Source of the DNA: Holophagaceae bacterium
GTDB taxonomy: Bacteria; Acidobacteriota; Holophagae; Holophagales; Holophagaceae
Reading direction: 5' to 3'
NCBI GenBank assembly: GCA_025353305.1
Contig: JANXQX010000293.1
Location: forward strand, 1-15,003
DNA: 15,003 bases
The translations under genes and the position numbers were made by a program. The notes beneath the pieces were generated by a model. It ran no database searches. It was not told the origin of the DNA and worked only from the letters and a program-made list of their open reading frames with translations. This document shows, in pieces, positions 1-7,298 of the stretch. Numbering within the stretch: the first letter of the stretch is position 1; the number at the start of each line of letters is the position of its first letter.

Positions 1-36
1 ATGGTTGAGCACGACCACATCTGCCTAGCTTTTCAA

Positions 37-189
37 AGGAAATCTAGTCCCGTCCGTCCTCTCTTCAACGGGTCGCTCACGATCGCGGGATTGAGCACCA
101 TCACATAGCCCTAAGCCTTCACAGGACATCTAGTCCTGTCCTTCCTCTCTTCAACGGGCCGCTCACGATCGCGGGATTGAGCACCATCA
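37..189. repeat. Two-copy 86-nt tandem repeat beside a tRNA gene
   Basis: Positions 37-103 and 123-189 align without gaps over 67 nt with four mismatches, giving an 86-nt period. Degenerate partial copies flank them: 5-20 resembles 91-106 and 177-192, and 21-50 resembles 193-222. Each unit contains an AGGAC-ATCTA-GTCCT hairpin core (perfect at 121-139, decayed near 35-53) and ends in GAGCACCATC, which also occurs, inverted, at the 3' end of the adjacent tRNA-Leu. I see no coding potential. The origin is unknown; it could be a tRNA-end-derived repeat or a REP-like intergenic element. Confidence 0.8.
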
Positions 190-244
190 GGACTGCCTAA
201 CTTTTCAAAGGACATCTAGTCCTTTGAAAAGCAAGGCAGTCGGA

Positions 245-252
<8 letters not shown>
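179..252. repeat. Long near-perfect palindrome overlapping the tRNA 3' end
   Basis: Three nested perfect helices share one axis. 179-188 pairs with 243-252 (10 bp), 191-198 with 234-241 (8 bp), and 201-213 with 219-231 (13 bp), closing on an ATCTA loop at 214-218. Only two small internal loops interrupt 31 base pairs. The outer right arm covers the discriminator base, the encoded CCA and four acceptor-stem bases of tRNA-Leu. No T-run follows on either strand, so it is not a canonical intrinsic terminator. It could be a processing hairpin or a mobile palindromic element. Confidence 0.85.
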
Positions 253-330
<78 letters not shown>

Positions 331-538
331 TCGCTTACAGACTAAGCCACCGATCCAAATTTAACCAATCGTTCCGGAGCCCAGGCCGACAGACGAGGCG
401 GTTCGCCTGCTGCACCGGATGGGTAGGAATTTCTCAACCGGACCTATTTCATTTCGAAGGGGCCGCCATCCTTGTAGGCACCGGCTGTTTCGCTAGGGCT
501 TCCACTGATTTCACCGGGCGATCTGGGCTTGCAGTGCT

Positions 539-567
539 TTGGTCCCGGTCTTTTCGCATGATATGGT
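539..567 (+). promoter_or_regulatory. Possible sigma-70-like promoter for the cytochrome pair
   Basis: TTGGTC (539-544) and TATGGT (562-567) are separated by 17 nt and lie about 20 nt upstream of the first cytochrome start codon. Both boxes are imperfect (three and four of six consensus bases), so this is a weak positional prediction. The rest of the gene-free interval between the tRNA and the cytochromes (331-588) shows no other feature I can support. Confidence 0.2.
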
Positions 568-588
568 TTCAAAGATTTCGGGAGCTCC

Positions 589-915
589 ATGGGGTTCAAG
601 GTTTTCATCGTCATCGCAGGTTGTTCACTGTCCCTCATCTCGGCTGAACAGAAGGATGTGAAGCTCTTTTTTCAGCGCACCTGCGCGGCCTGCCATGGTC
701 TGGATGGCTCAGGCCGGGGGCTCAACGGGCAGAAGCTCCCGGGTCGGGTTCTCAGTGATGCCAGGTGGCAGGGCAGTAAGAAAGATGCCGAACTGGTGAA
801 ATCCATCCTCAAGGGCAAGGGCGGGATGCCCTCCTTCCAGTCCCAGCTCAGCGAGGCGGAAGTGGAGACTTTGGTGGCTGAGATCATCCGCCCCCTGGCC
901 GCGAGGAAGAAATGA
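589..915 (+). CDS. Small monohaem c-type cytochrome (class I)
   Basis: This 108-residue protein is a likely exported electron carrier. A short hydrophobic N-terminus (residues 3-19, ending LISA) should direct Sec export. The haem-binding motif CAACH is at 32-36, and a distal axial methionine is plausible at Met80 in MPSF. That spacing fits a single class I cytochrome c domain as in Cytochrom_C/CccA-like proteins. IAGC at 9-12 looks like a lipobox, but it would leave an unusually short signal peptide, so lipidation is doubtful. GGAG at 581-584 lies four bases before the ATG and supports this start. The stop codon overlaps the next start (ATGA, 912-915), so the two cytochromes are probably translationally coupled. 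The redox partner cannot be told from the sequence. Confidence 0.88.
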   Translation: MGFKVFIVIAGCSLSLISAEQKDVKLFFQRTCAACHGLDGSGRGLNGQKLPGRVLSDARWQGSKKDAELVKSILKGKGGMPSFQSQLSEAEVETLVAEIIRPLAARKK

Positions 916-1298
916 ACGGTTCCATCCCCAAGCGTTCACTCACGATCATCCTGCTGTCCTGCCTGCCCAGCCTGGCGACCCAAGCTGCCCAGGAACCGGC
1001 GAAAAAAGATCTTCGGGCCTTCTATTCGATCAACTGCAGCGTTTGCCATGGGGCCGACGGCAGCGCGCGGGGCGCGGATGGATCCCGGCTCAAGGGCCAG
1101 GACTTCACTGATTTCAAGGAAATGAAGGGCATGACCGACGCTGAGTTGGCCAAGACCATACGCAAAGGAAAGATTTTCGGCCGCATGCCATCCTTCAAGG
1201 ACCGCCTGAGCGAGGCCGAGATCATGGAGATGGTGCTGCAGGTCGTCCGCAAGGCCGAAAAGGGCAAGGCCATCGTGCCTGAAGCGCCCGCGAAATAG
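912..1298 (+). CDS. Small monohaem c-type cytochrome (class I), second of pair
   Basis: This 128-residue protein resembles its upstream neighbour: haem motif CSVCH at 42-46 followed by GADGSARG, and the axial-methionine region RMPSF with Met92. The N-terminus has a KR pair and a hydrophobic stretch (residues 10-22) with likely cleavage near QAA|QE (residue 26), giving a periplasmic mature protein of about 100 residues. The C-terminal tail is rich in Lys, Ala and Pro and may be flexible. The shared layout (FFQRTCAACHGLDGSGRG versus FYSINCSVCHGADGSARG) suggests tandem duplication. The start overlaps the previous stop by 4 nt. The helicase gene follows after 16 nt, but no functional link to it is apparent. 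Confidence 0.9.
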   Translation: MNGSIPKRSLTIILLSCLPSLATQAAQEPAKKDLRAFYSINCSVCHGADGSARGADGSRLKGQDFTDFKEMKGMTDAELAKTIRKGKIFGRMPSFKDRLSEAEIMEMVLQVVRKAEKGKAIVPEAPAK

Positions 1299-1314
1299 AC
1301 CGCTAGAATCAGGG

Positions 1315-4300
1315 ATGCCCGAGGACTACGCCGACCATCCGCTGTTGCAGAATCTGAACCCGCCCCAGCGCGAAGCGGTCATGCATACCGAAGGACCGCT
1401 GCTGATCCTCGCGGGCGCCGGGTCGGGCAAGACCACGGTCATCACGCGGCGCGTCGCCTGGCTCATCGAGGAGCAGGGCGCGCATCCCGGGGCCATCCTG
1501 GCCATGACCTTCACCAACAAGGCCGCCGAGGAAATGCGGGACCGCGTGGCACAGCTGGTTTCGGTCCCCGTGGCGCAGCTTTGGGTAAGCACCTTCCACT
1601 CGTTCTGCACGCGCATCCTCCGCCGGGAAGGCGATCGCACGCCGGTGGGGCGCGACTTCGTCATCTTCGATCCCTCGGATCAGAAAAGCTTGATGAAGCA
1701 GGTGCTGTCGGAACTGAAAATGTCCGAAAAACAGTTCCATCCCCGCCGTGTGCTGGAGATGATTTCCGACTTCAAGAATCGCTGCCTGCTGCCTGAAGAA
1801 GCGCTGGAAGAAGCCCTGGACCCTTGGACCCACAAGGTGCTGGATGCCTACACGCTCTATCAGAAGGGCCTGCGCAACCATCGGGCCTGTGATTTCGATG
1901 ATCTGCTGCTCTACACCGAACGGCTGTTCCGTGAAGACGCCATGCAGGCCATCTATGGGACGCGCTTCCAATATCTGCTGGTGGATGAATACCAGGACAC
2001 CAATCGCGCCCAGTACCTGCTGGTGCAGCACCTGGCGCGAAGGCACCACAACCTGTGCGTGGTCGGCGATGAAGATCAATGCTTGGTCGCGGGGACGCGC
2101 ATTCGCATGGCTGATGGCACCGAGCGCCCCATCGAAAAAATCAAGTCGTGCGATGAAGTTTGGTCCTGCTTCGGGTCCGGTGATTTCAGGCCCGCCAGGG
2201 TGCTGCGCGTGGCGAAGCGTGTTGGGTCCAGGGAGGGTGTGGAAATCAAGACAGCTTCTGGCTGCAAACTTGCCAGCACACCCGAGCACACCCATTTCGC
2301 GGGCTACCGGCTGGGTGTCGCCCCGCAGCACCACTTCGTTTATCTAATGCGCAAGGAAGGCGTTGGGTGGAGATTGGGCACAAGCCAAATCCATACGCGC
2401 GGCCAGGTGAAACCGGTGGTGGGGTTCCTCCAGCGGGTCCGGCAAGAGCACGCTGATGAGTTGTGGGTGGTGGGGGTCCATGGCACAGAGAATGAGGCGC
2501 GGCAGGAAGAAATGATTCTTTCCCTGCGGCACCAGATTCCGACCCTTCCATTCGTGCCTCGCAAAGGCAAAGGTACGAATGGACTCGTGCATGACGCAGC
2601 CATGATCGCGAAAGTTTTTGAATCTGTGGACTCTGAAGGCGGCGCCCGCCGTCTGCTTCGGGAACGCGGCCTCGACTCTGCCCATCCCCACCACCGGGCG
2701 CAAGGCTCCATGGGACGGCGACGGAATGTGCAGGTGACGCTTTGCGGGGACCGGCGCGGCAGCACGCCCATGCACCGGATCGCGATGGTGGGACAGGACC
2801 CACCGGGAAGACGAAAGCTGGAACAGCTTGGGTTTTCAGTGCGTCCCGCGAAGGCGGGTTCCGAAAGCTGGCGTTTCGAAACCTGCCGCAAGGACTTCAA
2901 GGACCTGATGCGGATCGCCTATCAGCTGAAATCCGGGTTGGGAGCCAAGATCGTGATGCAGGCGCGCCTGGGTTGTGGCCGGGGCGCTCGTGAATCCAAT
3001 TCCCTGCCGATGATTCCCGCCTCGAACATTCAGCCAGGAATGGTGATGTTCGATTTGGCGGGTGGCTACGATCCGGTCATCTCGGTCAAGCGAGTGTCCC
3101 TTTCAAAACCCGTCTATGACCTGGATGTGGAAGGCACCCACAATTTCGTCGCCGATGGCCTCCTCACGCACAATTCCATCTATGGCTGGCGAGGCGCAGA
3201 CATCCGCAACATCCTGGACTTCCAGCGGGACTTCCCCGAGGCCATCCAGATCAAGCTGGAGCAGAACTACCGCTCGTCCCAATCCATTCTGGACGCGGCT
3301 TCCACGGTCATCGCCAACAATGCGCAGCGGATCGGGAAAACGCTGTGGACCGACCGTGGAGCGGGAGAGCCAATCACCTTCAAACTCAGCGATGACGGGC
3401 GCTCGGAGGCCGAGTGGGTGGTGTCGAAACTGCAGGAAGCCAGGCGCTACGACGCGGGCATCAAGATGGCCGTGCTCTACCGCGCCAACTGGCAGTCGCG
3501 GCAGATGGAGGAGGCCCTGCGCGCTGCGAATCTGCCTTACAAACTCGTGGGCGGCACGAAGTTCTACGAGCGCCAGGAAGTAAAGGACCTGCTCAGCTAT
3601 CTGCGGCTCATTTCCAATCCCTATGATCTCCAGAGTTTCCGCCGTGCCGTCAGCAGCCCATCGCGCGGCGTGGGACCCACCACCCTGGGGAAGATCGAAG
3701 CCGCCATTCCCGAAAACGGGACTGCGCTTGAAGGCGTGGCGGTCCTGCTGAAGGCCGGAGAGCTGAAGGGTCGCGCCGGCCGGGAGCTGCACCGGTTCGT
3801 GGGGTTGTTCCATCAGGCCGCGAAGGAGGCTAAATCCCTTGGGCTCGCGGGCCTGGTGCGCTGGACCCTGCACGAAAGCGGTTACCTGCAGATGCTCGAG
3901 GACGAAGGCACGCTGGAAGCCGAAAGCCGTGTGCGGAACCTGGATGAATTCCTTTCGGCAGCTGCGGAATCCGAAGCCCTGGGTCTGCGCCTTCCGGAAT
4001 TCCTGGATCGCGTGACCCTGGCGGCGGACACGGATCAGTTGGACCAGAGCGTCGAGCTTTCGCTCATGACCATCCATTGCGCCAAGGGCCTGGAATTCCC
4101 CATCGTTTTTCTGGTGGGCATGGAAGAAGAAGTCTTTCCCAACCGGCAGGCAAGGGAGACCGATGAAGGTCTGGAAGAAGAGCGCCGTCTCTTCTATGTG
4201 GCCATCACGCGCGCCAAGGCCAAGCTCTATCTCAGCGGTGCGCGGCGGCGGCGCATGATGGGCAGCGAAGTGCTCGGCATGCCCAGCCGGTTCCTGCGGG

Positions 4301-4707
4301 AACTCCCGAGCGATGCGCTGGAAACGCCGATCCGCTGGGGTACGGAACTGTACCAGGCGGGCCAGGGCGGCTGGACGCCAGAGCGCGCACGGGGCGGTGG
4401 CGGCTCATCGGTGGCATCGGAGCTGAACCGCATCCGCAGCTTTTTCGACAAGGTGCGGGCCACGGCTGAAGTGGGTTCAGAAGAAAAATCCGCACCTGCA
4501 CCCCTGGCCGTATTGCCAGGTTCCACCATGCAGGCCGCGTCCTCTGATGCATGGCCCAAGGGCACCCGGATCCTGAGTCCCCGCTTCGGCCGTGGCGTCA
4601 TCACCGCCGCCACCGGCAGCGGCGAGGGACTCACCTACACCATCCGTTTCGAGACCGGCGAAAAGCGCATCGTCGCAAGGTTCGGGATGCTGGAGCGCGA
4701 AGGCTAG
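1315..4707 (+). CDS. pcrA: UvrD/PcrA superfamily 1A DNA helicase precursor containing an intein
   Basis: An ATP-dependent 3'-5' DNA helicase for repair and replication-restart functions. Of 1130 residues, 365 are intein, leaving a 765-residue extein, which is near normal for PcrA/UvrD. Visible motifs are the Q motif LNPPQREAV (14-22), Walker A GAGSGKT (34-40), TFTNKAAEEM (65-74), DEXX box VDEYQDTN (223-230), and motif III split as GDEDQ (251-255) and SIYGWRGAD (621-629). Further on are NYRSS (651-655), motif V TIHCAKGLEF (919-928) and motif VI RRLFYVAITRAK (957-968). The C-terminal segment about 1082-1127 (SPRFGRGVI...FETGEKRIVARFG) matches the PcrA Tudor-like tail that contacts RNA polymerase, which favours PcrA over Rep. 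The ATG at 1315 places the Q motif at the usual distance from the N-terminus; its ribosome-binding site is weak (AGGG directly adjacent). Activity requires splicing. Confidence 0.95.
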   Translation: MPEDYADHPLLQNLNPPQREAVMHTEGPLLILAGAGSGKTTVITRRVAWLIEEQGAHPGAILAMTFTNKAAEEMRDRVAQLVSVPVAQLWVSTFHSFCTRILRREGDRTPVGRDFVIFDPSDQKSLMKQVLSELKMSEKQFHPRRVLEMISDFKNRCLLPEEALEEALDPWTHKVLDAYTLYQKGLRNHRACDFDDLLLYTERLFREDAMQAIYGTRFQYLLVDEYQDTNRAQYLLVQHLARRHHNLCVVGDEDQCLVAGTRIRMADGTERPIEKIKSCDEVWSCFGSGDFRPARVLRVAKRVGSREGVEIKTASGCKLASTPEHTHFAGYRLGVAPQHHFVYLMRKEGVGWRLGTSQIHTRGQVKPVVGFLQRVRQEHADELWVVGVHGTENEARQEEMILSLRHQIPTLPFVPRKGKGTNGLVHDAAMIAKVFESVDSEGGARRLLRERGLDSAHPHHRAQGSMGRRRNVQVTLCGDRRGSTPMHRIAMVGQDPPGRRKLEQLGFSVRPAKAGSESWRFETCRKDFKDLMRIAYQLKSGLGAKIVMQARLGCGRGARESNSLPMIPASNIQPGMVMFDLAGGYDPVISVKRVSLSKPVYDLDVEGTHNFVADGLLTHNSIYGWRGADIRNILDFQRDFPEAIQIKLEQNYRSSQSILDAASTVIANNAQRIGKTLWTDRGAGEPITFKLSDDGRSEAEWVVSKLQEARRYDAGIKMAVLYRANWQSRQMEEALRAANLPYKLVGGTKFYERQEVKDLLSYLRLISNPYDLQSFRRAVSSPSRGVGPTTLGKIEAAIPENGTALEGVAVLLKAGELKGRAGRELHRFVGLFHQAAKEAKSLGLAGLVRWTLHESGYLQMLEDEGTLEAESRVRNLDEFLSAAAESEALGLRLPEFLDRVTLAADTDQLDQSVELSLMTIHCAKGLEFPIVFLVGMEEEVFPNRQARETDEGLEEERRLFYVAITRAKAKLYLSGARRRRMMGSEVLGMPSRFLRELPSDALETPIRWGTELYQAGQGGWTPERARGGGGSSVASELNRIRSFFDKVRATAEVGSEEKSAPAPLAVLPGSTMQAASSDAWPKGTRILSPRFGRGVITAATGSGEGLTYTIRFETGEKRIVARFGMLEREG
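2080..3174 (+). other. Intein in PcrA motif III (365 aa, Cys1 ... His-Asn / +1 Ser)
   Basis: The in-frame insertion occupies precursor residues 256-620. It begins with the nucleophile Cys1 in CLVAGTRIRMADG (block A). Block B has TPEH at intein residues 67-70. Block F is VYDLDVEGTHNFVADG (345-360), and block G ends LLTHN with the penultimate His364 and Asn365. The first C-extein residue is Ser (SIYGWRG), a valid +1 nucleophile, so all residues needed for class 1 splicing are present. Precise removal rejoins GDEDQ-SIYGWRGAD, the canonical motif III. About 200 residues separate the splicing halves, far more than in a mini-intein. No LAGLIDADG block is visible; the segment from about residue 86 to 158 (VYLM...RLG...NEARQEEMILSL) may be a different nuclease fold or remnant. 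Confidence 0.95.
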
Positions 4708-4828
4708 GGATTCTGAAGATTAGGAATTCGATGGTCAAAGAAGGTCCTCAACCTTGAATTGACTCCGAAATTTTGCAGTTCATACCCCCTTTTCTCGGAC
4801 CTTCTCTAAAGCGCTTTGTCCCCGTGAA

Positions 4829-4879
4829 TCCCCGTGCGTCCCCGGCAAAAAAAGCTTTTCAGCCGGGGACGCACGGGGA
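4829..4879. repeat. 18-bp perfect GC-rich hairpin
   Basis: TCCCCGTGCGTCCCCGGC (4829-4846) is exactly complementary to 4862-4879, with a 15-nt loop containing the palindrome AAAAGCTTTT. Extra CCCCGTG/CACGGGG copies lie just outside (4819-4826 and 4898-4904). It sits 122 nt after the helicase stop. Neither strand has a T-run after the stem, so a normal intrinsic terminator is unlikely. A REP-like intergenic palindrome is the alternative. Confidence 0.8.
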
Positions 4880-4920
4880 CGAAAAACAGACGTCAGGCAC
4901 GGGGAAATCGTATACCGCGT

Positions 4921-5046
4921 GAAGCCGGTCCCTCAGGGCCTTCCCTACACCAACCTCATAAGCCGGGAAAGCAGCCCTCCACATCGTTGGCGGAGGGTGC
5001 ATATCCCTGACCGAATCTACAAGATGCGCGGCTTACCTGGGCGGTT
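4921..5046. ncRNA. Candidate structured RNA or leader (unassigned)
   Basis: Nested complementarity is present. CCCTCC (4975-4980) pairs with GGAGGG (4992-4997), and GCA (4971-4973) with TGC (4998-5000), around one bulged G. TAAGCCG (4959-4965) pairs with CGGCTTA (5029-5035), and AACC (4952-4955) can pair with GGTT (5042-5045). GGTCC/GGGCC near 4927-4940 adds a small hairpin. I do not recognise a known riboswitch, 6S, SRP or RNase P core. Strand and expression are undetermined, and chance pairing in GC-rich DNA is possible. Confidence 0.25.
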
Positions 5047-5200
5047 AAGCGGGCGCTCTCCATTTTAATGTTCACTCAGTGTCTAGCGATTTCCAGCCGT
5101 GTTTTCCCGGCCATCAAGTAGATGAAAACCGAATTCAAGGAGTGGACGGAAGACCTTGCTGCCTTCACTCTGGATGAAATCATTTTGGATAAGGATCTCT

Positions 5201-7297
5201 GTGAACGACCCTGCGCCAACCACCGCGTCGGCCAACCGCAGCCTGGCTCTCCCCGCGGCCACAATCGGTCTGGGCGCGTTCCTGCTGTTCCTGGTGCAGC
5301 CGCTCCTGGCCAAGCGAATCCTGCCTTGGTTTGGAGGGTCGGCGGCGGTGTGGACCGCCTGCATGCTCTTTTTCCAGGTGCTGCTGCTGGGCGGTTATCT
5401 GTATGCGCATTTATTGCAGAAGCTCACCGCAAAACGGCAAGCCATCGCGCATTCGATCCTGCTCGCTGCAAGCATCCTGGTGCTTCCATTGAGCCCCGAC
5501 CCTGGGTGGAAGCCAGGCATTACGGGCGATCCGACCTTCCGGATTCTGGGTCTGTTGGCGGCTACGGTCGGTCTGCCTTATCTGCTGTTGTCCTCCACGA
5601 GTCCATTGGTACAAGCCTGGCTCGCCCGGGAGCGTCCGGGATGGCAGCCCTATCGCCTGTTCGCACTTTCCAATGCGGGCAGCCTGGCGGCATTGCTGGG
5701 CTATCCGGTGCTCGTCGAGCCCTTTCTCGTCCTGGGCGTCCAGGCCTGGGTGTGGACGGTGGGCTACGGTGTCTACCTGTTTTGCGCCGCGGGCATGGTC
5801 TGGCGCGCAAGCGGACTTCCGGAAATCCCCATAATTCCCGTCAGCACAGCGAATGTAGAGGGGGGAGTTGCCGCTGATGATCCGGCGCCATCGTCGAGGC
5901 GTCGGCTGCTGTGGGTGCTGCTTGCCTTCGCGCCTTCACTGCTGCTGCTTTCCGTGACGAGCCACCTCTGCACGAACGTGGCGCCCATACCCTTTCTTTG
6001 GGTGTTGCCGCTTTGTCTTTACCTGCTGAGCTTCATCATCTGTTTCGACAATCCGCGCTGGTATGTGCGCAAGGTTTTTGTGGGGTTGGTGGTTCCGGCC
6101 CTGCTCGGCATGGGTTGGCTCATGCTGCCGGACAATGTCCACGCGCCTGTGCGAAGCCAGGTGATCGTATTCTCAGGCGCCCTTTTCCTGGCCTGCATGA
6201 CGGCTCACGGGGAGCTGGCACGGCTGCGACCCACGCCGAAATACCTAACAGGCTTTTACCTTTCACTCTCTTGTGGCGGCGCGCTGGGGGGAATTTTCGC
6301 AGGCCTCCTGGCTCCGCGCCTTTTTTCGACCTTGGTGGAATTCCCCATGGCGCTGGTGCTGACCGCGATCCTGATCTTCATTGCCTGGATGCGTGATCCA
6401 GGCGAAGGAACGAGGTGGTTCGTCCGTCAGGGAGGCGGGTTGTTGCTGGCCATCTGCGCGACGGTCCTGGCGCTCATGTCGGTGAAACTGCAACGTGAAC
6501 AGGCTCGCGACTACCTGGCGCAGGTGCGTAATTTCTATGGCACCCTGCATGTGGTGGAGCGGTATGAGGACCGCGACCGCATGCGATTGCTGGTCCACGG
6601 AAACATCAATCATGGCGGCCAGTTCCTGGCGGGGGATCTCGCCAGGAAACCAACCACTTACTATGGTCCAGACTCCGGCGTGGGACTTTCTTTGCGATTG
6701 CTGGGTGAGAAAGGCCCTTTGAAATTCGGCGTTGTCGGTTTGGGTTCCGGCACGCTCGCGGATTATGCGAGGCGCGGGGACACGATCCGGATCTACGAGA
6801 TCAATCCTCTGGTCCCGGTGCTTGCCCGCAACTGGTTCCAAGCCCTTCCCGAATGCGATGGAAAAGCTGAAGTGGTGATGGGCGATGCGCGGTTATCCAT
6901 GGAGCGCGAACCGCCCCAAGCCTACGACCTGATCGCGGTGGATGCCTTCAGCAGCGATTCAATTCCGGTTCATCTGCTCACGCGGGAAGCCTTCCAGCAA
7001 TACCGGCGCCATCTGCGTCCTGGCGGAGTGGTGGCGGTCCACATTTCCAATCGCTATCTGGACCTGGGACCCGTGCTTCTCGCCGAAGCCCAAGGCGGGG
7101 GATGGAAGATCCTGGAAGTATCCAACGAAGAAGATGACGAGGCAGGCGTCTTCAGCTCCGATTGGGTACTGATGAGTCAGGACGGTGAGCTCTTCAAACG
7201 GGATGAAATCGCGAATGCGGGCGAGCTGCCCGAATCCAAGCGAAGCGTGCGGCGGTGGACCGATGACTTCAGCAATTTGTACAGGATCCTGAAGTAG
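5201..7297 (+). CDS. Multi-pass membrane protein fused to a spermidine-synthase-like domain
   Basis: This is a 698-residue inner-membrane protein if it starts at the GTG at 5201, which has AAGGA five bases upstream. An in-frame ATG at 5174 and TTG at 5156 are possible but lack a ribosome-binding site. The N-terminal two-thirds has about ten hydrophobic segments, the first being IGLGAFLLFLVQPLLAKRILP, typical of fused MFS/spermidine synthase proteins. The C-terminal domain has the Rossmann glycine motif GLGSGTLADYA (513-523), acidic IYEINP (531-536), GDAR (561-564), and DLIAVDAFSSDSIPVHLLT (576-594). These match the aminopropyltransferase/methyltransferase fold. Members of this fused family often have unknown substrates, and no polyamine gene is adjacent, so true spermidine synthesis should not be assumed. 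The stop lies one base from the convergent transglutaminase stop. Confidence 0.85.
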   Translation: MNDPAPTTASANRSLALPAATIGLGAFLLFLVQPLLAKRILPWFGGSAAVWTACMLFFQVLLLGGYLYAHLLQKLTAKRQAIAHSILLAASILVLPLSPDPGWKPGITGDPTFRILGLLAATVGLPYLLLSSTSPLVQAWLARERPGWQPYRLFALSNAGSLAALLGYPVLVEPFLVLGVQAWVWTVGYGVYLFCAAGMVWRASGLPEIPIIPVSTANVEGGVAADDPAPSSRRRLLWVLLAFAPSLLLLSVTSHLCTNVAPIPFLWVLPLCLYLLSFIICFDNPRWYVRKVFVGLVVPALLGMGWLMLPDNVHAPVRSQVIVFSGALFLACMTAHGELARLRPTPKYLTGFYLSLSCGGALGGIFAGLLAPRLFSTLVEFPMALVLTAILIFIAWMRDPGEGTRWFVRQGGGLLLAICATVLALMSVKLQREQARDYLAQVRNFYGTLHVVERYEDRDRMRLLVHGNINHGGQFLAGDLARKPTTYYGPDSGVGLSLRLLGEKGPLKFGVVGLGSGTLADYARRGDTIRIYEINPLVPVLARNWFQALPECDGKAEVVMGDARLSMEREPPQAYDLIAVDAFSSDSIPVHLLTREAFQQYRRHLRPGGVVAVHISNRYLDLGPVLLAEAQGGGWKILEVSNEEDDEAGVFSSDWVLMSQDGELFKRDEIANAGELPESKRSVRRWTDDFSNLYRILK

Positions 7298-7298
7298 A

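Larger units (their letters stand above)
4708..5200. other. Gene-free interval with inverted repeats
   Basis: No convincing gene lies between the helicase stop and the membrane protein start. The interval holds a weak 8-bp inverted repeat (GAAGGTCC 4740-4747 and GGACCTTC 4797-4804), a strong perfect hairpin at 4829-4879, and a region near 4921-5046 with several self-complementary segments. A short plus-strand frame starts at 5122, but it runs into the next gene in another frame and has no ribosome-binding site. Transcription of the interval is unknown. Confidence 0.6.

Noticed and set aside
37..189. CRISPR array
   Set aside because: Only two full copies exist, the repeat is 67 nt with a 19-nt gap, and the adjacent copies decay. 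No cas gene is present.
444..638. 64-codon minus-strand frame between the tRNA and cytochrome genes
   Set aside because: It overlaps the cytochrome signal peptide region, has no ribosome-binding site I can support, and has no recognisable motif.
1309..2334. Long minus-strand open frame (341 codons) opposite the helicase and intein start
   Set aside because: It lies antisense to conserved helicase motifs, has no recognisable domain, and is explained by GC-rich codon bias of the plus-strand gene.
2246..2900. Minus-strand frames opposite the intein, possibly an antisense homing endonuclease
   Set aside because: They are rich in Pro, Arg and Ser with no nuclease motif, while the plus-strand intein frame is intact and continuous.
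4921..5046. Assignment as 6S RNA, SRP RNA or a known riboswitch
   Set aside because: Some helices are present, but no diagnostic conserved core of these families could be identified by eye.
5122..5877. Plus-strand frame starting 79 nt before the membrane protein gene
   Set aside because: The first 25 or so residues look acidic and protein-like, but it lacks a ribosome-binding site and then runs as an out-of-frame shadow of the membrane protein.
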